From: Abditibacterium sp.
GTDB lineage: Bacteria > Armatimonadota > Abditibacteriia > Abditibacteriales > Abditibacteriaceae
Direction of reading: 5' to 3'
Length of the DNA stretch: 64,000 nt
NCBI GenBank assembly: GCA_030448265.1
Contig: JAUJNG010000015.1
Span: forward strand, 87,740-151,739
The translations under genes were made by a program, and so were the position numbers. The notes under the pieces are model-generated. The model saw only the letters and a program-made list of their open reading frames with translations. It made no database searches and was not told the origin of the DNA. Positions 44,039 through 52,736 of this stretch are shown here, in pieces (the stretch's first letter is position 1; the number at the start of each line of letters is the position of its first letter).

Positions 44039-45700
44039 ATGACCCAACACCCTGCCAGTCCGCCCCGCCTCGACACCCCAAATTTCGAAGCGCGTGCGGC
44101 GCGGTTGATTCTGCTGGTTTTTCTGGCCGCGATTTGTTTGCCCTACGCGTTCGTGGCGCTCGTGGTGCCTCCCAATCTGGTGTGGAGCGGCCTGATTTTC
44201 CATGTCGATGACCAAAACGTGCATCTCATGTGGGCGCGCCAGGCGCAGGACGGCGCGTTTTTCATGCGGAATCTGTTCACCACCGAGTCGCTCATTTCCG
44301 GCGAGCGCCCGCTCTTTTTCAACCTGCTGCCCTGGGTGATGGGAATTGCGGCGCGCGTCACCGGCCTCGAAGTGGTGTGGTTTTACCACATCATTCGCGT
44401 CGCGGCGGCGGGCCTCGGATTGTGGCAGTTTCACCTGCTGGCGCGCACCGTGACGCGCGATGAAGCCCGCTACAGCCGCGCGCGGGTTCTGGCGCTGTGC
44501 CTGGTCGCCTTCACGACGGGCGCCGGATTTTTGAAAACTCTGGCGCCGCAGTTGGTGAATTATTACGACTTCATCGACCGGCCCGAAGGCCCCTTCCCGA
44601 TGATGCCGGAAGCCTTTTTCGCGCTTTCGGCGCTGATTTTCCCGCTCAACGCGGTTTCGATGGCCCTTCTGGCGTTGATTATCCGCCTGGTTCTCGAAAA
44701 ACGCGGCGCGGGCGCGATTTTCTTCTCCGCCCTCATTTTGGCCAACGTCCACACCTACGACGCCCTGCCGCTTCTGGGCATGATGGCGATCTGGGCCGCG
44801 TGGTCGCTGCGCGGCGGCGACAAAGCCAGCGCCAAAATGGGCGCGGCGGCGATTTTGGGCGCGATGCTGCCGGTTTTGTATCAATATTTCGTGTTTCGCG
44901 GCAGCGAAGAGTTTCGCATCAAAGCGCTCACCCACACCCCGCCGCCGCCGTTCATTCATCTCGTGGTTTCGTTTTTGCCGCTGCTTATTTTCATGGCGTT
45001 TTCGCGCCCCGCATCGCGCGATTTACCCGCCACGCGCCTGTTGTGGGTGTGGATTGTCACCGTTTTCGCGCTGATTTACGTGCCGCCGACGATTTTTCCT
45101 TTCGCGCGCAAAATGATCGAGGGCGTTCATCTGCCGATGTGCCTTCTGGCCGGTCTGGGCCTGAGCGCCCTTCTGGGCGATCTGCCCGCGCCGCGCACGC
45201 GCCGTTTGGTGGCGAGCGCGATTCTGCTGCTGCTCATGCTCTCGCCGTTAAACGTTTTGCGCTGGATCGGCGAGAGCGCCATTGAAAACAACGCTTCGCG
45301 CTGGCAATATTTCGTGGCGCCGCTTTCCATCACGCAGGGCGAAGCGGGCGCGCTGCGCGCCCTCGACGCGCAACAGGGCCAGGGCGCGGTGCTGAGCCTG
45401 CCTTTTCTGGGCACTTATGTGCCGCGCACGACCGGAAAGGTGACCTACTTCGGCCACTGGGCCGAAACACTGCACTTCGGCGACAAACTGAGGCGTGTCG
45501 CTAATTTTTATCAGGGCCGCATGTCCCCCGCCCAGGCGCGTGAGTTTTTGGTGCGAAACCGCATTCGCTGGGTTGTCGAAGGCCCTTTCGAGCGCAATTT
45601 TGCGGACGGAGCTTCAACACCAAGCCAACTGGGGCTGCGACCCATTTTTCGCGGCGGCGACGCCGAAACGGGAATGACGACGGTTTATGAGGTGTCGTGA
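44039..45700 (+). CDS. Multi-pass membrane glycosyltransferase-like (GT-C fold)
   Basis: A 553-residue protein with about 11-12 transmembrane helices. After the first helix comes an acidic pair in HVDDQNVHLMWARQ, placed like the catalytic loop of GT-C enzymes that use polyprenyl-phosphate sugars. A soluble C-terminal part (about 430-553) follows. It may glycosylate a lipid or surface polymer; the donor and acceptor are not identifiable. No glycosyl partner genes are near except the WecA/MraY-type gene at 49055. Confidence 0.7.
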   Translation: MTQHPASPPRLDTPNFEARAARLILLVFLAAICLPYAFVALVVPPNLVWSGLIFHVDDQNVHLMWARQAQDGAFFMRNLFTTESLISGERPLFFNLLPWVMGIAARVTGLEVVWFYHIIRVAAAGLGLWQFHLLARTVTRDEARYSRARVLALCLVAFTTGAGFLKTLAPQLVNYYDFIDRPEGPFPMMPEAFFALSALIFPLNAVSMALLALIIRLVLEKRGAGAIFFSALILANVHTYDALPLLGMMAIWAAWSLRGGDKASAKMGAAAILGAMLPVLYQYFVFRGSEEFRIKALTHTPPPPFIHLVVSFLPLLIFMAFSRPASRDLPATRLLWVWIVTVFALIYVPPTIFPFARKMIEGVHLPMCLLAGLGLSALLGDLPAPRTRRLVASAILLLLMLSPLNVLRWIGESAIENNASRWQYFVAPLSITQGEAGALRALDAQQGQGAVLSLPFLGTYVPRTTGKVTYFGHWAETLHFGDKLRRVANFYQGRMSPAQAREFLVRNRIRWVVEGPFERNFADGASTPSQLGLRPIFRGGDAETGMTTVYEVS

Positions 45701-45768
45701 CTATTGCTTGTTGTCATTCCTCGTCTTTCTTGAATAGGCAGTGGTTCGTTGTTGGGTGACGCGCTGTA

Positions 45769-45825
45769 GCAACCCATGTAGTTGCCCTCCTGCCAGTCTC
45801 AATCAAGGGCAACCACATGGGTTGC
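45769..45825. repeat. 20-bp inverted repeat
   Basis: GCAACCCATGTAGTTGCCCT (45769-45788) matches the complement of 45806-45825 with one mismatch. It ends three bases before the stop of the gene at 45828. Confidence 0.8.
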
Positions 45826-45827
45826 CC

Positions 45828-46220
45828 CTATAGTTCATCTCCTCGCGTTGAACCACCACCCTTGAATGCAAGGAGTGCAATTGCAGCAGCGTTCGACAGT
45901 TCCGCCCATTCTCGTGTCAGTATAAAATCTTCAATGTATGGCAAATGTGTATCTGGTAAGGAATCACAAACATCGTCGAAGACTTGATTAAACTTTTTCA
46001 TTGCCGCCAGTTCAGAAGACGAGAATGCGGAACGGAATTCTTCATCATCTCTTAGTTCTTTATTATAGTAATCATCTCCCCATATACAGAAAATCTCGGC
46101 AGATACATTAGCGATAGGAACTTGGCGCTGATACTCTAACTGTTCCTCTGATGAAGAAAACAAATGCAAATGCTCTATGATATTTTTCCTGAATGTTTGT
46201 TGAAGATTTGTTAGTTGCAT
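45828..46220 (-). CDS. AT-rich orphan protein
   Basis: A 130-residue acidic protein with no transmembrane segment or known motif. Codon use is AT-rich (many ATA, TTA, AAT-type codons), unlike every neighbour, which points to recent acquisition. It could be a toxin-immunity-type protein by size and charge, but I have no motif for that. I chose ATG 46220 with GGTGAACGG upstream; longer starts at 46232 and 46247 (TTG) are possible. A repeat abuts its 3' end. Confidence 0.6.
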   Translation of the reverse strand: MQLTNLQQTFRKNIIEHLHLFSSSEEQLEYQRQVPIANVSAEIFCIWGDDYYNKELRDDEEFRSAFSSSELAAMKKFNQVFDDVCDSLPDTHLPYIEDFILTREWAELSNAAAIALLAFKGGGSTRGDEL

Positions 46221-46310
46221 ACCGTTCACCATAACGCAAGGAATCAAGCCGCGTGTGTAAACAGAACTCGTATTTATATCCCGCTACACGGAAAGATTGG
46301 ACAGTGTTAA

Positions 46311-47069
46311 TCACACTCCCACCAAAGCCATCGCCGCGAATTTCCTTTCGCACCAACGCAGCGCTTCGGGCAGAAACTGCGGGTTCATGCCGTGCAGATG
46401 CGGGTCGCAGCCTGGCGCGATGCCGCGATATTGCAACCGATGGGAACAGTGCATTCCCACGCCTTCCAAACCTTCGCCCAGCGCGCTGGGCTCGGTCACG
46501 ATGCGGTCGTGGCGCCGAACTCCCGTCGCGTCGGCGAAAGTGAAGGCCTGGAAAAAGTAGTCGCTGCGCCGTTTGATGTCGGTGGGATGGCGATTGAGAC
46601 GCGCCAATCGCGCGCTCCAGGGCGCTATCGAAAGGCTGCCGATGTCGCCCGACGGCAGCCAGGGCGCGGGGCCGAGATGTGGACTGCACAAACACAGCGC
46701 GCCAGAGGCATTGAAGCCGTCGGCGATCATGGCGCGCGACACGATGCCGCCCATGCTGTAGCCCACCAAAAGCGTGTTGTGGGGAATCGCGCCGCCTTTT
46801 CGCAATCCGATGGCGATTTCGCGCGCGCTCTGGCCGAAAGTTTTCCAGTGCGTGTCGTAGGTGACGCGCCAGAATCGCACGTTCTCGCCGCCAGGCAGCG
46901 CGCGCAGGGCGTTTTCCAGACCCAGAAGCGGGCTGTAAAGCGAGTGCCAGCCGTGCAAAAGCGCGCAGTGGAGCGGGCGCGGTGGGTCGATGGTTTCGAG
47001 ATGAACCCGCTTGACGCGAAATAAATCGCGGTTGGTGGCCCAGTCGCGCGCGATGGGGGAATAATGCAT
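46311..47069 (-). CDS. Alpha/beta-hydrolase (lipase/esterase-like)
   Basis: A 252-residue protein with the nucleophile elbow GYSMGG (about 104-109) preceded by LLHGWHS, an oxyanion-type HG. It lacks a signal peptide. Catalytic Asp and His candidates cannot be fixed by eye. ATG 47069 is preferred over the longer frame to 47195 because that would overlap the upstream epimerase gene. It follows that gene by 32 bases in the same direction. Substrate unknown. Confidence 0.75.
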   Translation of the reverse strand: MHYSPIARDWATNRDLFRVKRVHLETIDPPRPLHCALLHGWHSLYSPLLGLENALRALPGGENVRFWRVTYDTHWKTFGQSAREIAIGLRKGGAIPHNTLLVGYSMGGIVSRAMIADGFNASGALCLCSPHLGPAPWLPSGDIGSLSIAPWSARLARLNRHPTDIKRRSDYFFQAFTFADATGVRRHDRIVTEPSALGEGLEGVGMHCSHRLQYRGIAPGCDPHLHGMNPQFLPEALRWCERKFAAMALVGV

Positions 47070-47101
47070 GGCTGTCTGTTTCAGGGCGGATTTGACGCCG
47101 G

Positions 47102-47989
47102 TTACTCTTCTGGCGAATCTCTCAGTTCGGGCGCGTCGCGCCACAACCGCTCGGCGACGAAACCAAACAATTCCTCGGCGCGGCGCGAATCCCAAAAACC
47201 ATAGACGTCGAAATCCCAGTCGCTTTCCAGCAACGGTTCCAATTGTGGATAATGGCGCCGAATCAGTTCGCGGCGGTCGTCGGTTGCCAGAAGGTCGCGC
47301 GCCACGATGATGGCGACGTGATGGCCCGTTTCAACGTTTTCCAGCGCCAGTCGAAAGGCGCGCGCGACATCGCGCACTTCGATGTAATGCCACAAATCGC
47401 GCGAAGGCCACTCGGCGGCGCGCTCGATGTGGCGGCGCAGCCAGCGCGCGTTTTTATCGGCGAAATTGACCACCATGTTGATACGCAGACACGTCGTGGC
47501 CATCTCGCTGCGCCGCGTGTAGGTGGCGGCGGTGAGTTCGTTGAACTGTTTGGAGAGCGCATAAAGGTCTTGCGGCTCAATGGGATGCGCTTCGTCGATG
47601 GGAAAATAGCGAAAATTGAACGGTTTTTTGGCGAAGGGCGCGCCGTAAATCGCGCACGACGACGCCAGAACCACGCGCCCGATGCCGTGCGCCTCGGCTG
47701 CCGCCAGCAAATACTGCGTGCCCACGACGTTGGGTGGGAAAATTTCGAGTTCCCTGCCGCCGGTAGGATTGGGAATCGCGGCGAGATGCGCGATGGCCTC
47801 GCAGCCTTCGACGGCGCGCAAAAGCGCCATGCGGTCGGTCAAATCGGCGTAAACGGCTTCGACGCGACCTTTGAGATCGAGCGGCGGCGCGGTGCGGTCG
47901 AGAACGCGCACCTGATGGCCGCACTCCAAAAGTTCGCGCGCCACGGCGGAGCCGACACCGCCGGCAGCGCCGGTAACAAGAATTTTCAT
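47102..47989 (-). CDS. NAD-dependent sugar epimerase/dehydratase
   Basis: A 295-residue extended short-chain dehydrogenase: the cofactor site is TGAAGGVG at 6-13, an ADLTD segment follows the second strand, and the catalytic pair is YALSK at about 145-149. It acts on nucleotide-sugars or a related keto-alcohol. The substrate is unclear. It precedes the hydrolase gene and its 5' side faces the nested repeat at 48012-48215. Confidence 0.85.
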   Translation of the reverse strand: MKILVTGAAGGVGSAVARELLECGHQVRVLDRTAPPLDLKGRVEAVYADLTDRMALLRAVEGCEAIAHLAAIPNPTGGRELEIFPPNVVGTQYLLAAAEAHGIGRVVLASSCAIYGAPFAKKPFNFRYFPIDEAHPIEPQDLYALSKQFNELTAATYTRRSEMATTCLRINMVVNFADKNARWLRRHIERAAEWPSRDLWHYIEVRDVARAFRLALENVETGHHVAIIVARDLLATDDRRELIRRHYPQLEPLLESDWDFDVYGFWDSRRAEELFGFVAERLWRDAPELRDSPEE

Positions 47990-48011
47990 AGGATTGAGAG
48001 CGTGTTAAACC

Positions 48012-48215
48012 AACCACAGAGGCACAGAGACACGGAGATTTTCAAGAGGCTATCCAAGTAGGCAAGGGAGGCGGGACTTACGTCCTCTTCCAATCGGTGA
48101 GGGCAAAGGATTGGAAGAGGACATAAGTCCCGCCTATTCGGATACGCTTTAAGTAAAAGCCAGTCCCTTCTGGCTTTGCTCTGGTTTCTCTCCGTGTCTC
48201 TGTGTCTCTGTGGTT
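48012..48215. repeat. Two nested inverted repeats between divergent genes
   Basis: Outer arms of 27 bases (48012-48038 and 48189-48215, one mismatch; an AACCACAGAG...CACGGAGA type) enclose a second inverted repeat (48070-48095 and 48109-48134; GGCGGGACTTA-type). The outer family recurs at 57938-58015 and the inner at 48921-49022 and 55275-55339. Confidence 0.85.
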
Positions 48216-48301
48216 GCTTTTCTGACACGCGGGGACGAGTGCCAGGACGAAACAGCAGCTAAAATATAGCGCGCATCTCCACTATCAGGAGCAGGATTTT
48301 T

Positions 48302-48886
48302 ATGGCTTTCACGTTGCAACTGGGGCAAAACGCACCCGATTTTATGCTTCCCAGCGTCGATGGGCGCTCTTATTCTCTCGCCGAATTTGCCGATTCGCCA
48401 ATTTTGGTCATCGTTTTTTCCTGCGTGCACTGCCCCTACGTCGTGGGCAGCGAAGAGCGCATGATGCAGTTTCACGCCGATTATCGCGAGCGCGGCGTGG
48501 CGTTTGTGGCCATCAATTCCAACGCCGAATCGACTTACCCCGACGACTCTTTTGAAGGAATGCAGGCGCGCGCCGCCGAGCGGGGCTTTCAATTTCCGTT
48601 TTTGCACGATGGAAGCCAGCAGGTCGCGCTCGCCTACGGCGCGCTGCGAACGCCGCATTATTTTGTGTTCGACGCCGAGCGAAAGCTGCGCTACACGGGC
48701 CGCATGGACGACAACCCGCGAAATCCTGGCCAGGAAACCACACGCGAACTGCGCGATGCGGTCGAAGCGCTTGTGGAAGGGCGCGAAATCGAAACCCCGA
48801 TGACGAACCCCATCGGCTGCAACGTGAAATGGGCCGGAAAAGACGCGCACTGGATGCCCGCCGACGCCTGCGACCTAGTGCGATAG
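48302..48886 (+). CDS. Thioredoxin/AhpC-like family protein
   Basis: A 194-residue thioredoxin-fold protein. The redox motif is FSCVHCPYV (about 38-46), a CxxC in the peroxiredoxin/ResA-like class. The GAL motif LRTPHYFVFD includes the cis-Pro. No signal peptide. It likely reduces peroxides or disulfides in the cytoplasm. AGGAGCAGG precedes the ATG. Confidence 0.85.
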   Translation: MAFTLQLGQNAPDFMLPSVDGRSYSLAEFADSPILVIVFSCVHCPYVVGSEERMMQFHADYRERGVAFVAINSNAESTYPDDSFEGMQARAAERGFQFPFLHDGSQQVALAYGALRTPHYFVFDAERKLRYTGRMDDNPRNPGQETTRELRDAVEALVEGREIETPMTNPIGCNVKWAGKDAHWMPADACDLVR

Positions 48887-48920
48887 GAACCAACGCGAAA
48901 ACCTTCCAAATCATCGTTTA

Positions 48921-49022
48921 GAACGTATTCGAAGGGACAATTGAGGCGGGATTTACTTCCTCTTCCAATCGGCGGCAGTCCTCGATTGGAAGAGGACGTA
49001 AGTCCCGCCTCTTGAATACGCT
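48921..49022. repeat. GGCGGGACTTA-type inverted repeat element, copy 2
   Basis: Inner arms 48944-48970 and 48984-49010 match with two mismatches. Outer ends (AACGTATTC / GAATACGCT) add a further imperfect stem. Confidence 0.8.
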
Positions 49023-49054
49023 CTTCGTGTCTATTCGCCACCTTGGGAGCGAAC

Positions 49055-50059
49055 TCAACTCCGTGAAAACAGCAGCGCCGTCGCACCCAGAACCAGACCC
49101 ACCGCATAAATTACTAAAACGGTTTTGACCGGCGATAACCCCTTCGACAGCAAACGGTGATGAATATGGCCCCTATCCGCGACCCAGGGCGCTTTTCCGG
49201 CCAGAGTTCGCCGAAAAATCGCCCACACCGTATCTAAAATCGGAATTCCCAGCACCAGAAGCGGCAGCGCGAGCGTGGTGGCCGCCGCCGTTTTGGCCGC
49301 CGCCGCCAGAGCAATCGTCGCCAGCCAGAAACCGAGCAAAAGCGCGCCCGCATCGCCCAGAAAAATCTTGGCGGGATGAAAATTGAAACGCAGAAACCCG
49401 ATGCAGGCGCCGCACAGCGCCGCGCACGCGCACGCCGCCCAGGGCGCTTTGTCGAGTTCGATGAGGCTCAGGGTGCCCGCCGCAATCGCGCCCACGCCCG
49501 CCGCCAGGCCGTCCACGCCGTCGATGAAATTGAGGCCGTTGGTCAGTCCCAAAACCCACAGCATCGTCAAAAGCAGCGAAATTTCGTCCGACAACGCCTG
49601 AGTGCCCGCCGTGAACGGCAAAGTCGTCACTTTGACGCCGCTTCGCCACAAGAAATAGACGATGATCACCTGCCCGCCGAATTTCTGCCAGGCGCGCAGT
49701 TCGAAGCGGTCATCGAGCATTCCCAGCAGCAGCATCGCGCCGCCGCAGAGGAAAAAAGTGGTCGAGAGGTGCAGGGTTTCGACGGTCTGCTGAATCGCGG
49801 CGGGATTGGACGAAGGCGCCAGCAGCCGCAAATCCTGCGGCGTGGGCTGGCGCCACACCAGAGCCGCCGCCACGACGCCCAGAAACAGCGCCAGTCCGCC
49901 CCACTGCGCGATTTCGCCCGCATGGAGGCGCCGCGCGTCGGGTTTGGCGACCGCGCCCGCGCGCAGCGCCAACTGCCGCACGATGGGTGTGCAAAGGAGC
50001 GTCACCAGCAAAGCGGCGAGAAAAGCGGCGAGGGGCGAACCCTTTAAAGATTCGAGCAT
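49055..50059 (-). CDS. MraY/WecA-type glycosyl-1-phosphate transferase
   Basis: A 334-residue integral membrane protein with about ten transmembrane helices and the conserved family residues: ML(L)GMLDDRFELRAWQKF, NGLNFIDGVDGLAAG, KIFLGDAGALLLGF and the cytoplasmic RGHIHHRL loop. It moves a sugar-phosphate from a UDP-sugar to undecaprenyl phosphate, initiating a surface polysaccharide or teichoic-acid-like chain. Only one partner candidate (44039) is near. Confidence 0.9.
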   Translation of the reverse strand: MLESLKGSPLAAFLAALLVTLLCTPIVRQLALRAGAVAKPDARRLHAGEIAQWGGLALFLGVVAAALVWRQPTPQDLRLLAPSSNPAAIQQTVETLHLSTTFFLCGGAMLLLGMLDDRFELRAWQKFGGQVIIVYFLWRSGVKVTTLPFTAGTQALSDEISLLLTMLWVLGLTNGLNFIDGVDGLAAGVGAIAAGTLSLIELDKAPWAACACAALCGACIGFLRFNFHPAKIFLGDAGALLLGFWLATIALAAAAKTAAATTLALPLLVLGIPILDTVWAIFRRTLAGKAPWVADRGHIHHRLLSKGLSPVKTVLVIYAVGLVLGATALLFSRS

Positions 50060-50109
50060 GGACGAAAAGAGGCACAGGGAATTTTAGGATTCCTCATGCC
50101 TCTGGGGAA

Positions 50110-50199
50110 GTGGAGAACGCGAAGCGTCAGCGAGTGAGGCATAACTGCCACTTCCAAGTCACAGTCAGGCCTCACTCGCTGACGCTTCGCGTTCTCCAC
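50110..50199. repeat. 31-bp perfect inverted repeat element
   Basis: Bases 50110-50140 are the exact reverse complement of 50169-50199. The element starts right after gene 50059 and its right arm encodes the last eleven residues of the gene at 50165-51247. A related half copy lies at 38007-38047. Confidence 0.88.
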
Positions 50200-51247
50200 T
50201 GTGCGCCAGACGATTCCGCTCCCACTCTTCCAACCTGCTCATCGGCTCGCCCTTGACGTGCATCCGTTCTTCGGGCACGCCGAAATTGATTTTCGTCAAT
50301 TCGGCGAGTCGTTCCAGATCGGCAGGCGTTAAATCCGGCAAGTCGGGCGCGGCGGCGAATTCGCGCAGTTGCTCGGCGTTGTAGATGTTGGGCAGCACCG
50401 ACGCGACGAGCGGCTCGCTCAAAATAAATTTGATCGCCTGCTGGCCCAAATTTGCGCCGTTTTCGGTCAAGAAATCGAGAGTTTCCAGTTTTTTGATGCC
50501 ATTAAGCAGCCAACTGCGCGGGCGGTGGCGGCGATGGTCGTTGGGCGGAAAAACGGTGTCGGGCGTGTAATGGCCTTCGAGCATTCCCGACGAATGCGGC
50601 ACGCGCACCAGCAGCCCGACTTCCCGTTCGCGCGCGGCGGGGAAAAACTCGTTGCCAGGCCACTGTTCGAGCAGATTGTAGATGATTTGCAGCGCCGCGA
50701 TGGGCCGGTGCTTGAGATAGCCGTTGCCCTCAGTAATCCAGCCGTTGGCGGGGCCGAGCGCCACGCCCGCATGACGAATTTTGCCTTCGGATTTCAGTTC
50801 TTCGAGAATTTCCCAGATTTCGTCTTCAAAAACGCCCCCCATGCGCGCGTTGTGAATCTGCCAGAGCGGAATCTGCTCGACGTCCAGACGCTGCAAGCTT
50901 TGCTCGCAGGCGAAGCGCACGAATTCGCGGTCGAAACGATGGGGCAGTTCCTGCTGGCCGCGCCGTTCTTCGGCGCTGGTGTTGTAGATGTCGTAGCCGA
51001 ATTTGGTGGCGTAGATGACATCCTGGGGATTGGGGCCGAAAGCGTCGCGCAACAGGGTTTCGCCGCGTCCGTTGGCGTAGGTGTCGGCGGTGTCGAAAAA
51101 GGTGATGCCGGCATCGCGCGCCTGGCGCAGCAGGGCGATGGCTTCTTCATCGGTGTGCGTGCCCCACCAGTCGGTGGCGACCGTCCAGACGCCGAAGCCG
51201 ACTTCGGAAATCGTTAAATCAGTGTTGGGAAGGGTGCGAAATTTCAT
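50165..51247 (-). CDS. Aldo/keto reductase
   Basis: A 360-residue protein. The AKR barrel has GITFFDTADTYANGRGETLL near the N-terminus, LEQI/VEQIPLWQIHNAR, and a basic NADP-type region. The catalytic Asp and Tyr lie in DTADTY (about 46-51). It reduces aldehydes or keto-sugars with NADPH. I chose ATG 51247; the longer frame to 51271 has no site. Its final HSGEREASASEA is encoded by the repeat element, so the native end is uncertain. Confidence 0.85.
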   Translation of the reverse strand: MKFRTLPNTDLTISEVGFGVWTVATDWWGTHTDEEAIALLRQARDAGITFFDTADTYANGRGETLLRDAFGPNPQDVIYATKFGYDIYNTSAEERRGQQELPHRFDREFVRFACEQSLQRLDVEQIPLWQIHNARMGGVFEDEIWEILEELKSEGKIRHAGVALGPANGWITEGNGYLKHRPIAALQIIYNLLEQWPGNEFFPAAREREVGLLVRVPHSSGMLEGHYTPDTVFPPNDHRRHRPRSWLLNGIKKLETLDFLTENGANLGQQAIKFILSEPLVASVLPNIYNAEQLREFAAAPDLPDLTPADLERLAELTKINFGVPEERMHVKGEPMSRLEEWERNRLAHSGEREASASEA

Positions 51248-51297
51248 GATTCTGCTCTGGGGACATAGCACTTAAAGAGTGGGGAGCTCCAATTTCA

Positions 51298-51408
51298 AAA
51301 GCGACATGAAGTCGCAGCCAACGAAATTGTCGGTCTTCACCGACAACGTGGCAGTTGAAATGTCAGCGAAGGCTGACAATTTCGTTGGCTGCGACTTCAT
51401 GTCGCTTT
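51298..51408. repeat. 34-bp perfect inverted repeat element
   Basis: Bases 51298-51331 are the exact reverse complement of 51375-51408. The arm begins AAAGCGACATGAAGTCGC; the same 18 bases recur at 63852-63869. Confidence 0.9.
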
Positions 51409-51545
51409 GGTGCATTAAGTCGTGATCGCTATACCTTCCATTTCAACAAAAAACGGGAAGGCGAATGGCCGGAAATTGAGAAATAGAATTTTATTTCCCG
51501 CTCTCCAGCGATTCGCCTTCCCGTTTTGGAATCTCGGCTCTCGCC

Positions 51546-51695
51546 TTATTTGGGCATTGAGGCGCCGATTTTCGTCATCTTGGTGCCGCATTCGGGGCAC
51601 AGGCCCTGAACGGCGGGCTTGCCGTTTTTCATTTCGATCTGTTTGGGATCTTTCATGTCACGCTTGGTTTTGCATTTCACGCAGTAGGCTTCCAT
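51546..51695 (-). CDS. Small zinc-ribbon protein (DUF5679-like)
   Basis: A 49-residue protein: MEAYCVKCKTKRDMKDP..., then LCPECGTKM near the end. The CxxC...CxxC spacing and overall sequence match DUF5679, a short protein of unknown function. AGGAGA lies about 6 bases upstream of the ATG. It is missed by length-filtered gene calls. Function is unknown. Confidence 0.85.
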   Translation of the reverse strand: MEAYCVKCKTKRDMKDPKQIEMKNGKPAVQGLCPECGTKMTKIGASMPK

Positions 51696-51759
51696 TGGTT
51701 TGTCTCCTGACAGGTTGAATTTTTACGACAAAAGTTACAACGAGAACAACACCCCTATT

Positions 51760-52170
51760 TTACAACTCCGCGCTCTCGAAAAACTCGATAATTTCGCCAT
51801 CCGGCCCCAAAATAAAGGCAATTTTGGTTTTTAGCCCCATTTTCTCGAAGGTTTCCGGCGAAAACGCCTCATTTCGAATCGTCGCGCCCGCCCCACGCGC
51901 GGTTTCGACGGCGGCGGCGCAGTCCTCGGCGCGCAGACACAAATGCAACAGATTCGCCTCGCCCTCGAAGTTCGGGGTGGTTTCGCGCTCGAAAACTTCG
52001 AGATAGTTGCCGTCGCCGACATCAAGCAGCGCCGCGCGTTTAGGCGCCTCGCCCCACTCGATTTTGAGTTGGAAACCCAAACCGTCGCAGTAAAAGCGCA
52101 GCGATTTTTCCCAGTCGGAAACCCGAATCGCGATGTGATGAAAGCCGCAGCCGCTAATTTTTTGGTTCAT
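51760..52170 (-). CDS. VOC-family (glyoxalase-like) protein
   Basis: A 136-residue single VOC domain: HHIAIRVSDWEKSLRFYCDGLGF at the start and the metal-ligand type Glu in EIIEFFE at the end. It may act as a dioxygenase, lyase or resistance protein. It overlaps the upstream gene by 17 bases and so is the last gene in an operon of three. Confidence 0.88.
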   Translation of the reverse strand: MNQKISGCGFHHIAIRVSDWEKSLRFYCDGLGFQLKIEWGEAPKRAALLDVGDGNYLEVFERETTPNFEGEANLLHLCLRAEDCAAAVETARGAGATIRNEAFSPETFEKMGLKTKIAFILGPDGEIIEFFESAEL

Positions 52171-52717
52171 TTGAAGTTGGTGGCTGAGGAACTTCGGACA
52201 GCAGTTCCCATTCGTTGAGATGAACGTAGTTATCGCCGCCGATGCGCTTGATGGTGAGGGTGAGTTCGCTCACCGCGACGTCTTGTGAAAAGACGATTTC
52301 ACTGGCCTGGCCATCGCCGGCGTCCGTCCACGGCACGATCTCGCGTTTGGTCGGGGTTTGAGCGTCGGCATCGGACGGCGAAACCAGGCCCTCGACTTTC
52401 CAGCGCCCGACATGATGCGAGATAATCACGCGCATCGCCCGAACCGAAATCGCACCGTCGAACTGAATGGTTGTTTGCTGCGGGTTGACCTGTTCCGAGC
52501 GCAAAAGCGTGCTGGTGTTGCCGTCGAAGATGTCTTTGATTTGGCCAGTATCAGATTTCGAACTGATAACAGTGACCTGATCGTCGCGAAGCAGTTGCGC
52601 CATCGGAACCGGCCTCAAATGCAGCAACGGAAGCGGCACAGTCGCTTCCTGCGCGGGTAGAATCGCCGCCGTGAGGAAGAAAAAACAGAAAACAGAAATG
52701 GCGAAACGCAAAAACAT
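52154..52717 (-). CDS. Secreted hypothetical protein, discoidin-like
   Basis: A 187-residue protein with a signal peptide (MFLRFAISVFCFFFLTAAIL, cleavage near PAQ). The body resembles an F5/8-type C (discoidin) sandwich by pattern: DIFDGNTSTLLRSEQV, then TIQFDGAISVRAMRVII and the closing WELL strand. Such domains bind sugars or lipids. ATG 52717 is inferred; the frame continues to 52774. It sits between an aminotransferase (19-base gap) and the VOC gene. Confidence 0.7.
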   Translation of the reverse strand: MFLRFAISVFCFFFLTAAILPAQEATVPLPLLHLRPVPMAQLLRDDQVTVISSKSDTGQIKDIFDGNTSTLLRSEQVNPQQTTIQFDGAISVRAMRVIISHHVGRWKVEGLVSPSDADAQTPTKREIVPWTDAGDGQASEIVFSQDVAVSELTLTIKRIGGDNYVHLNEWELLSEVPQPPTSNEPKN

Positions 52718-52736
52718 TGGTAAAAACGCGACGAAT

